This document shows positions 51,560 through 58,342 of a DNA stretch of 64,000 nucleotides, in pieces. Made by a program: the position numbers and the translations under genes. The stretch spans positions 1 through 64,000 of the forward strand of contig BLLU01000149.1 of the NCBI GenBank assembly GCA_011959105.1, in the 5' to 3' direction. Below the pieces are notes generated by a model. That model saw only the letters and a program-made list of their open reading frames with translations, was not told the DNA's origin and searched no databases. Numbering within the stretch: position 1 is the stretch's first letter; every line of letters begins with the position of its first letter. The stretch comes from Lachnospiraceae bacterium. GTDB taxonomy: Bacteria > Bacillota > Clostridia > Lachnospirales > Lachnospiraceae.

Positions 51560-52891
51560 TTACTCCGTCATGGCCTTTACGAAAGCATCCAGCTTCTCCT
51601 GCACATTGTCCTTGTTGATCGCACCGCTTCTGATCTCGGTAGGGATGGCGCCTGCATAGGTCCAGTACCTGGAGGAGAATACGGAGTGAGAGGGCTGCAT
51701 TACGCTGGCTTCATTGGCTTCCTTTACAATAACTGCTGCCAGAGGATCAGCGGAAACTGCCTCGCTGGCGCCGGCATTGATATTGGTAGGAATCTGTGCA
51801 GACTTCTGATAACGCAGGGTCTGGTTCTCTTCGTTGCCCAGGAAAGCAGCGAAAGCTACAGCCGCCACCATGTTCTTGGAATGAGCGTTCACGCCGATGC
51901 ACTTGGAGCCGTAGAAGCCCAGCATCTGATAGTCGTTCCCATCGGGATTGAAGGTGGGGATCACGCCGATGCCCAGGTCATCGCCCAGGATGTTCTTATA
52001 GGTATCATAGTTCCAGGAACCGTCGAACCATACGCCCAGCCTGTGATCTTCGATTAACTCGGATACAGCGATCTCGCCGTCATAGGCACATTTGGGGTTG
52101 TTGATCAGGTCGATCAGATAATTGGTAACCGCCACGCCGGTCTCGTTGTTCCAGTTTACACCGGCCTCCAGGTCATTGCCCTCGGGACCGAACACGGTCA
52201 AACCTGCGCCGTAGTAGTAAGCGCCCAGCTTCCAGCCGCCTGAGGACTCAAAATAGTAGTTGTATACATTGTCCGCGGTTTCCTTGGCCATGATCTTCTC
52301 CAGGGAAGTCACGTCGCTCTCGTCCATGATGGTCTTGTCATAGAACATGAAAAAAGTATTGTGGGTGAAAGGAATGGCATAAGTAGCGTCTCCGATCATG
52401 GCGGTAGCGCGCACGGAATCGGCGATGGTCTCCTTTACCAACTTCTCGGCTTCACCGCCAAGCTGGGCGATGGCGCCTGCATCCACCAACTCGATCAGCT
52501 GGTCGGAAGCGAACAGGAACACGTCCGCAGCAGCGTCCACATCCTTCAGTACCTCAGTCTTGGCATTGTCCTCACCTACGATCTCGGTGGTCCAGGTAAT
52601 GTTCCACTCGGGATGAGCCGCGGCAAAGGCTGCCTGCTGCTCCGCCATAACGCCGGTGTCAACCTGATTCTGAGGGCACCATACCTTCAGGGCCACATCG
52701 GTCACTTCGGTGCTGCCGCCGTTGTCTGTGCTTCCGGCGTCCGCCCCGCTGTCGCTGCTCTGCTGGGTGCTGCCGCTGCCGGCATCACTGCTGCTGCCGC
52801 TGCTGCCGCTGTTGCCGTCGTTGCCGCAGCCTGCCAGCATGGAGACAGACAGAACCGCTGCCAAAGTACATGCTAAAACTTTCTTTTTCAT
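51560..52891 (-). CDS. malE: Maltodextrin-binding lipoprotein MalE
   Basis: A 443-residue binding lipoprotein. The signal peptide ends in SMLAGC, followed by a 40-residue Gly/Ser/Asp linker. The mature domain shows the MalE-like features DVFLFASDQLIELVDAGAIAQLG, AVAFAAFLGNEENQTLRYQ and a WTYAGAIPTEIRSG end. AAGGAGG precedes the ATG. First gene of malEFG, divergent from the LacI regulator. Confidence 0.92.
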   Translation of the reverse strand: MKKKVLACTLAAVLSVSMLAGCGNDGNSGSSGSSSDAGSGSTQQSSDSGADAGSTDNGGSTEVTDVALKVWCPQNQVDTGVMAEQQAAFAAAHPEWNITWTTEIVGEDNAKTEVLKDVDAAADVFLFASDQLIELVDAGAIAQLGGEAEKLVKETIADSVRATAMIGDATYAIPFTHNTFFMFYDKTIMDESDVTSLEKIMAKETADNVYNYYFESSGGWKLGAYYYGAGLTVFGPEGNDLEAGVNWNNETGVAVTNYLIDLINNPKCAYDGEIAVSELIEDHRLGVWFDGSWNYDTYKNILGDDLGIGVIPTFNPDGNDYQMLGFYGSKCIGVNAHSKNMVAAVAFAAFLGNEENQTLRYQKSAQIPTNINAGASEAVSADPLAAVIVKEANEASVMQPSHSVFSSRYWTYAGAIPTEIRSGAINKDNVQEKLDAFVKAMTE

Positions 52892-52919
52892 AATTTGAAT
52901 CCTCCTTCATACATGGTTG

Positions 52920-52935
52920 CCGAAACAAGTTTCGG
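52920..52935. promoter_or_regulatory. Putative LacI operator in the malE leader
   Basis: CCGAAACAAGTTTCGG is a perfect palindrome apart from the central AA, located just downstream of the predicted malE transcription start. It shares GTTTCG/CGAAAC halves with sites near the lacI-type promoter. Confidence 0.55.
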
Positions 52936-52951
52936 TATGTTGTTCTTCCCT

Positions 52952-52980
52952 AAATTACCACAGGTTATTTCATAAGTCAA
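52952..52980 (-). promoter_or_regulatory. Promoter of malEFG
   Basis: TTGACT and TAATTT on the minus strand with a 17-bp spacer, ending about 60 bp before the malE start codon. Confidence 0.65.
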
Positions 52981-53188
52981 CCACTATTTTTGTGACTTTT
53001 TACACATATGCACATCCATTCAATGGTATGTTGTGCAATATGTATATTTTTCTTCCTGGTTTTTCCTTTCAATATTTCGAAACTGCAACTCCTTTCATTT
53101 CGATGTCCGCAACGGTGAAACGCCGCTTAAATCCAGTTTCTTTGCAAAACTTGCAAAAGATTTCAAGGGAAAGTTTAGAAAAAAAATC

Positions 53189-53229
53189 TTGCCATTCTCC
53201 CTTCCTGTTGCTATAATAAGTTTCGGAAC
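53189..53229 (+). promoter_or_regulatory. Promoter and operator of the LacI-type regulator
   Basis: TTGCCA (53189) and TATAAT (53212) with a 17-bp spacer; GTTTCGGAAC (53220-53229) overlaps the expected start site. Further sites GTTTCGAAAC (53293) and GTTTTCGAAC (53304) lie in the leader, and TTTCGAAAC at 53075 lies upstream. Together they suggest autoregulation. Confidence 0.55.
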
Positions 53230-53377
53230 AGATTTTTTATTGGCACTTTTCACAAAGTTTCAGCCGTTCTTCGGGAGAAATCATGGTTTTTCGTTTCGAA
53301 ACCGTTTTCGAACGACTGGCAGCTTACAGAGCACCGCCCTGTCGGCAGATCTGCCCGGGGCCTGCGGGAGTATACCT

Positions 53378-54373
53378 ATGACTACCATATCCGATATCGC
53401 CGCCAAACTCGGCATCTCCAAAAGCACCGTTTCCAAGGCATTGAACAATGCCACGGACATCAGCGCCGCCATGCGCAAGCGGGTGCTGGAAGCCGCCGCA
53501 GAGATGGGCTACATCAGCCGAAGAAGTTACGGGGCGGAAAAGAAACTCTGCATTCTAATTGAAAACATGGACTACAAGACCCCCAACCAGTTTGGCCACG
53601 ACATTGTACAGGGCTTTCTGCAGATGGCGGAAGCCGACGGATGGAGCGTGGAAGTGGTTCCCCTCACCATGGAATTCCAGCGGCTGACCCCCTATGGAGT
53701 GTTTATGCTGGACCACGGTTATCAGGCGGCTTTTGTGCTGGGCTTTTCGCTGCTGGATCCCTGGATGCAGGAGTTCAAGGCCACCCAGATTCCCACCGTC
53801 CTGTATGACAACTATATTAAGAACAATCCCTATATCGCCTCCGTGGGCTGTGACAACCAGGAGGGCATAGAACTGGCCATCAAGCATTTGATCGGGCTGG
53901 GGCACAAAAAGATCGGGCTGATCTCCGGGCCCCTGGATTCCTATATCCTGAAGGCGCGGTACCGGGCCTATCTGGGCGCCTTGAAAAAATATAAACTGGA
54001 AGTCAACGAAGACTACATCGGCCTGGGCTACTTTGTGGCGGAGTCCACCAGGACCTATATCCCCAGGCTGCTGGAACACGGCGTTACCGCCATCCTCTTT
54101 TCTCATGATGTGCGGGCCTTCTCCGCCATGACGGAATGCAGCGACCGATGCATCCAGGTTCCCCGGGACTTGAGCATCATCGGCTTTGACGATCTGCCCA
54201 TGACCGCCTACACCACGCCTCCCCTGACCACCATCCGGCAGGATCGGATCGGATTGGGACGCTGCGGTTATTTTGCGATAAACTGCCTGTTGGGGGGACT
54301 TCCCATCGGCTCCATCCTGCTGCGGGCGCCTCTGATTATCCGGGATTCCACCGGCCCCGCTCCCGTAGAATAA
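53378..54373 (+). CDS. LacI-family regulator of the alpha-glucan locus
   Basis: A 331-residue LacI/GalR repressor. The N-terminal HTH is TISDIAAKLGISKSTVSKALNNATDIS with a hinge helix near 50, followed by a periplasmic-binding-protein-like effector domain (CDNQEGIELAIKHLIGLGHKKIGLISG; IIGFDDLPMTAYTTPPLTTIRQD). ATG at 53378 follows GGGAG and yields the normal family length; the longer track ORF is leader sequence. Divergent position to malEFG and shared palindromes suggest it responds to maltose or a maltodextrin. Confidence 0.9.
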   Translation: MTTISDIAAKLGISKSTVSKALNNATDISAAMRKRVLEAAAEMGYISRRSYGAEKKLCILIENMDYKTPNQFGHDIVQGFLQMAEADGWSVEVVPLTMEFQRLTPYGVFMLDHGYQAAFVLGFSLLDPWMQEFKATQIPTVLYDNYIKNNPYIASVGCDNQEGIELAIKHLIGLGHKKIGLISGPLDSYILKARYRAYLGALKKYKLEVNEDYIGLGYFVAESTRTYIPRLLEHGVTAILFSHDVRAFSAMTECSDRCIQVPRDLSIIGFDDLPMTAYTTPPLTTIRQDRIGLGRCGYFAINCLLGGLPIGSILLRAPLIIRDSTGPAPVE

Positions 54374-54471
54374 AACGGCGTGAAATTCTCTAATAGTATG
54401 GACGCGGCGGCTGTATATTTATTATGGAAAATCCTGGTATGCACAAAGAGGTTTGTGATGCCGGGAACAAC

Positions 54472-54615
54472 TTGCGTTATTTTAACTCTTATGGTATCCT
54501 TATCGTATCTGTATGATCCGAAAGGGGGGAAATTCTTTATGAGGAGATATGTTATGTTTGCGTAGCACTGGCTATCGCAATACAGAATGCATTTTCAGTT
54601 GCCATAGCCATTGCT
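54472..54615 (+). promoter_or_regulatory. Possible promoter, leader peptide and palindrome
   Basis: TTGCGT and TATCCT with a 17-bp spacer (54472-54500) are followed by AAAGGGGGGAAATTCTTT and an eight-codon ORF (MRRYVMFA, 54540-54566). Its stop falls at the left edge of a 52-bp imperfect palindrome (54564-54615) with stem TGGCTATCGCAA/TTGCCATAGCCA. The rest of the 276-bp gap shows nothing. The arrangement resembles a leader-peptide attenuator, but no T-run follows the stem. Confidence 0.35.
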
Positions 54616-54649
54616 ATTCCTAAAGAAATTACACATTTAGGAGGCAGAC

Positions 54650-54919
54650 ATGGGCTATCGGAACGCAGGAGAGATCCTGCCGGTTGAAGTAATCGAATTG
54701 ATACAGCAATATGTGGACGGTGAAAATATTTATATTCCCAGGCGCTCGGATAACCGCCTGAAATGGGGTTCCAAGACCAGGATTACCCAGGAGTTGTCCC
54801 GCAGGAACCAACTGATTTATGCGGATTACCGCGGCGGCATGACCGTTTCGGAACTGGGTGAAAAGTATTATCTGTCCGTCAAAAGCATACAGCGCATTAT
54901 CAGAAGCATGAAAGTATAA
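54650..54919 (+). CDS. CD3324-family HTH-like protein
   Basis: An 89-residue protein of the CD3324 family, related to Mor-type transcription activators. The family pattern is clear: VIELIQQYVDGENIYIPRR, WGSKTRITQELSRRNQLIYADYRGGMTVSELGEKYYLSVKSIQRIIR. The C-terminal half forms a helix-turn-helix (residues about 63-85). AGGAGG precedes the ATG. It is followed by a terminator, so it is probably monocistronic. Its target is unknown. Confidence 0.85.
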   Translation: MGYRNAGEILPVEVIELIQQYVDGENIYIPRRSDNRLKWGSKTRITQELSRRNQLIYADYRGGMTVSELGEKYYLSVKSIQRIIRSMKV

Positions 54920-54923
54920 GACA

Positions 54924-54961
54924 ATGGGCCGACACCTTCCGGGGGCGGCTCATGTTTTTTT
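54924..54961 (+). terminator. Terminator of the CD3324-family gene
   Basis: ATGGGCCG and CGGCTCAT pair over 8 bp with one G-T wobble, followed by GTTTTTTT. Confidence 0.8.
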
Positions 54962-55048
54962 AGAAAAAATCACAAGGTGGCAGGAAACATCCTTTTCTGA
55001 TAAAATCAGGGCAGAAGAAGGATTATATAGGAGCGGCAGGGGAGAAAA

Positions 55049-55912
55049 ATGGAGATTATAAAAGATTACCGGGATCACATGGGCCTCCGGCACAGCTTTA
55101 ACGAACTGGCAGGCAGGACTTTCGGCCTGGACTTTGAGAATTGGTATCAAAACGGTTTCTGGGGAGATGCCTACAATCCCTATTCTGTAGTAGAAAACGG
55201 GCGGGTGGTGGCAAATGTGTCCGTCAACCGCACGGACTTTCTGTTTGACGGCACAATGAGACATTATCTGCAGCTGGGCACGGTGATGACGGACCAGGCT
55301 TACCGGCATCGGGGCTATATCCGTTCACTCATGGAACGGATTGCGGCGGACTATGAGGGTCGCGCGGAAGGTATTTATCTTTTTGCCAATGACAGCGTGC
55401 TGGATTTCTATCCCAGATTCGGTTTTAAAAAGAGCAAAGAATTTCTGCATTCTCTGTCTCTCCAGGGCGTGGGGACATGCGCCTTCCGGCCTCTGGCCAT
55501 GGATTGCCCTGCTGCCTGGGAACGGCTTGGGGAAGCGGCGGAGCACAGCGTATTCCGGGGACGGTTGGACCTGGTCGGCAACAAGGGCCTTTTGTTCTTT
55601 TATATCACCGGGTTTATGCAGGAGAACGTGTATTACCACGCGCCCAGCCACACCTATATAGTGGCGGAGCGTCAGGGAGACCGGCTCTTACTGCACAATG
55701 TGTTCTCCGGCAGGCTGACAGAGCTGTCCCAAGTGCTGGAGTTGTTGGGAGGAGACATCCGGCAGGTAACCCTGGGCTTCACCCCCGCAGACGGCACTGC
55801 CTGCCAGATAACGGAACTGCGGGAGGAGGATTGCACTCTTTTTGTCAGGGGAGACAGTCTGGGGATCTTGGAACGGGAAAAGCTGCGGATTCCCTCCCTG
55901 GCCCATGCCTAG
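55049..55912 (+). CDS. GNAT-family N-acetyltransferase
   Basis: A 287-residue protein with an N-terminal GNAT domain: LQLGTVMTDQAYRHRGYIRSLMERI (about 74-98) contains the acetyl-CoA loop, and LFANDSVLDFYPRFGFKKS (about 110-130) is the typical end of the fold. The C-terminal half (from about 145) resembles the second domain of two-domain GNATs such as the Eis-type group, with predicted strands. Substrate unknown. AGGGGAG precedes the ATG. It is 102 bp upstream of the GNAT-kinase fusion. Confidence 0.85.
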   Translation: MEIIKDYRDHMGLRHSFNELAGRTFGLDFENWYQNGFWGDAYNPYSVVENGRVVANVSVNRTDFLFDGTMRHYLQLGTVMTDQAYRHRGYIRSLMERIAADYEGRAEGIYLFANDSVLDFYPRFGFKKSKEFLHSLSLQGVGTCAFRPLAMDCPAAWERLGEAAEHSVFRGRLDLVGNKGLLFFYITGFMQENVYYHAPSHTYIVAERQGDRLLLHNVFSGRLTELSQVLELLGGDIRQVTLGFTPADGTACQITELREEDCTLFVRGDSLGILEREKLRIPSLAHA

Positions 55913-56014
55913 AAACCAGGCTCTTATAAAAAAATTAATCCCTATGGAATACCCGGGGATTTATCAAAAGAGGCACTTGGCCTCTATAGAATTATATCTG
56001 AGGAGGGAAATCCC

Positions 56015-57427
56015 ATGTATCTGGAAACAGAAAGATTGATTATCCGCAGCCTGGAACCTGGGGATGAGGAAGCCTTCATAGACATGGCTTCGGACGGCAG
56101 CCTGGGAGACATTTTCGGGGATTGGGGAGACTGCCGGAAATGGATGAATTCCTGGATCCGGGAGGCCCTGGACCTGGACCGGGCCGATGACCCTCACGGG
56201 GAATACCTGGCCTATGCCATAACGGAGAAATCCCGGGGAATACTGCTGGGCTCCGTGGGATGCTCCCGCTACCAGGACCTGGGGCAGGTGGGGGTTACCT
56301 TTTTCATCGGCAGTCCCCATCGGGGAAAGGGGTATGCCCCGGAAGCTGTCGCCGCTTACGCCGGATATTTTTTTACCCGTTATGGCGTCCAAAAGCTGAT
56401 TGCCACCGTGCGGGAGGACAATGCTGCCTCCCGGAAAGCCATTGAAAAGGCCGGTTTTCTTCCGGCGGATACCAGAATGTACAGAGATATAAATGACGCG
56501 GTAGAAAAACCCTATGTGTTCTATGCACTGTACAGCCATGGCCTGGGAAGGATACTGTATAGCTGGGGATTGCAGGAACAGAAAGTTGAACAGATCTACG
56601 ACACGGCCTGGCAGGTGGGCGCGGGCCATGTGCTGAAAGTATACCGGGAGCCGGAAGCTCTGGAGCGGAACCTGAAAATGCTGCAGCTGTTAAGCGGCCA
56701 GAATCTTCCTGTGGCCCGGGTGGTTCCCACTAAGGACGGCTCCCTGTCCGTATCCCGAGACAGCGCCTGTTATTTTCTCACAGAAAAACTCCCGGGATCC
56801 CCGGTCACGCAGCCCAGCCGTTCCACCATCCGCTTAATGGGGCAGGTCATTGCCAGGCTCCACAGGGCTTTTCGGGAATGTGAGCCTTCAGACGTCTGGG
56901 ACAACAGCCTGCTTGGCGAAATGAACGGATGGGTGAGAGACAGCATGGAAGCAGACGGATGGCATTATATTTCCCGGGAGGCATATACCCAGACAATCTC
57001 GGATTTGGCAAAACTTTATGGACAGCTCCCTGTACAGTTAATCCATCGGGATATCCACTTTGGCAATTTCCTGTTTGCGGAGGGGGTTTTCTCCGGGTAT
57101 ATCGACTTTGACCTCAGCCAGCGAAATATACGGATTTTTGACCTGTGTTACTTCCTGCTGGGGCTGTTGGCGGAGGAGGATTCTTCCCTTACGGAGGAGG
57201 ATTGGTTTTTGTATCTGAAAGACCTTTTTGAGGGGTATGAGAGCGTTCTGGAACTGACCTCCGGGGAAAAGGAAGCCGTTCCCTGCGTGATGGAATGCAT
57301 CGAATTGCTTTTTACCGCCTATTTCGCAAATGAAAAGGACCAGGCCTGCGCCCGCAATGCCATGGAACTATATGGCTTTGTACGGCATCACATAGACAGA
57401 ATACTGAATAGCCTCCGGCTGCCCTGA
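56015..57427 (+). CDS. Fusion of GNAT acetyltransferase and APH-type kinase
   Basis: A 470-residue two-domain protein. Residues 1-175 are a RimJ/RimL-like GNAT (LETERLIIRSLEPGDEEAF; HRGKGYAPEAVAAYAGYFF as acetyl-CoA loop; NAASRKAIEKAGF). Residues about 190-470 form an aminoglycoside phosphotransferase/CotS-type kinase with the catalytic loop HRDIHFGN (about 342) and the metal-binding IDFDLS (about 362). The order and length resemble the bifunctional aminoglycoside enzyme AAC(6')-APH(2''), but both domains look like other subfamilies, so resistance should not be assumed. GAGGAGGG precedes the ATG; a terminator overlaps the stop. Confidence 0.87.
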   Translation: MYLETERLIIRSLEPGDEEAFIDMASDGSLGDIFGDWGDCRKWMNSWIREALDLDRADDPHGEYLAYAITEKSRGILLGSVGCSRYQDLGQVGVTFFIGSPHRGKGYAPEAVAAYAGYFFTRYGVQKLIATVREDNAASRKAIEKAGFLPADTRMYRDINDAVEKPYVFYALYSHGLGRILYSWGLQEQKVEQIYDTAWQVGAGHVLKVYREPEALERNLKMLQLLSGQNLPVARVVPTKDGSLSVSRDSACYFLTEKLPGSPVTQPSRSTIRLMGQVIARLHRAFRECEPSDVWDNSLLGEMNGWVRDSMEADGWHYISREAYTQTISDLAKLYGQLPVQLIHRDIHFGNFLFAEGVFSGYIDFDLSQRNIRIFDLCYFLLGLLAEEDSSLTEEDWFLYLKDLFEGYESVLELTSGEKEAVPCVMECIELLFTAYFANEKDQACARNAMELYGFVRHHIDRILNSLRLP

Positions 57428-57448
57428 GTTATTGGCAGCCGGATTTTC
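57415..57448 (+). terminator. Terminator of the GNAT-kinase fusion gene
   Basis: CCGGCTGCC and GGCAGCCGG form a 9-bp perfect stem, partly within the last codons, followed by ATTTTCATTT. Confidence 0.75.
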
Positions 57449-57603
57449 ATTTCGATTTTTTCTTAAATAAAATCCGAACATTCTGTGAAAACTCATTAAA
57501 AAAGTCTTAATTTATGGATTTTCCCAACACGGACATGCTATGATATTTCCACAGGTCTTACGGCCCGGAAAATCTGTGTGCATAAATAAATTGGAGGTTG
57601 GTC

Positions 57604-58308
57604 ATGGGAGCATTTGTGGAATTTCAGAATGTGAGCAAAATATACCAGACAGGGGAGGTGTCCATACAGGCGCTTCACGATGTGGATTTTCAAGTCCTGC
57701 AGGGAGAATTCTGCGTCATTGTGGGAGCCTCCGGGGCAGGTAAGACCACCATACTGAATATTCTGGGAGGAATGGACACCCTGACGGAGGGAAAGGTGTT
57801 TCTGGACGGGAATGAAATCTCCGCCTACAATAAAAAAGAACTCACCGGCTACAGGCGGCATGACGTGGGATTCGTGTTCCAGTTCTACAATCTGGTGCCC
57901 AACCTGACGGCACTGGAGAACGTAGAACTGGCCGCCCAGATCTGCACGGACCCGCTGGACGCGTCCCAGGTTCTGGAGGAGGTGGGGCTGGGAGAACGGA
58001 TGAAAAATTTTCCGGCCCAGCTGTCCGGCGGGGAGCAGCAAAGGGTGGCCATCGCCCGCGCCCTGGCCAAGAATCCCAAGCTGCTGCTGTGCGACGAACC
58101 CACGGGAGCACTGGATTACAATACAGGTAAGGCCGTGTTAAAGCTGCTGCAGGACACATGCAGGGAAAAGGGCAAGACCGTCATTGTTATCACCCACAAC
58201 CAGGCGCTGACCGCCATGGCAGACCGGATCATAACGGTAAAAAGCGGCACCATCGTGGACATGGTACAAAACCCTCATATTGTCAGAGTCGAGGAAATCG
58301 AGTGGTAG
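57604..58308 (+). CDS. ABC transporter ATPase (MacB/LolD type)
   Basis: A 234-residue ATPase of the MacB/LolD/BceA class. Walker [10 protein letters not shown], the class-typical [21 protein letters not shown], signature [15 protein letters not shown], Walker [13 protein letters not shown] and the switch His in ITHNQ are all intact. The ATG at 57604 follows GGAGG; the track start is a TTG 6 bp upstream. It starts 34 bp before the FtsX-type permease gene and energises it. Confidence 0.92.
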   Translation: MGAFVEFQNVSKIYQTGEVSIQALHDVDFQVLQGEFCVIVGASGAGKTTILNILGGMDTLTEGKVFLDGNEISAYNKKELTGYRRHDVGFVFQFYNLVPNLTALENVELAAQICTDPLDASQVLEEVGLGERMKNFPAQLSGGEQQRVAIARALAKNPKLLLCDEPTGALDYNTGKAVLKLLQDTCREKGKTVIVITHNQALTAMADRIITVKSGTIVDMVQNPHIVRVEEIEW

Positions 58309-58342
58309 CCCGGCCATGTTGTAATAGAAACGGAGTGATCAG

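Noticed and set aside
54380-54565. 61-aa plus-strand ORF after the LacI gene
   Set aside because: No ribosome site at its start, no family resemblance, and it runs through the likely promoter of the next gene.
56015-57427. Fusion protein considered as an aminoglycoside resistance enzyme
   Set aside because: The architecture is similar, but the domain motifs fit general RimJ/L and APH/CotS families; resistance cannot be claimed from sequence.
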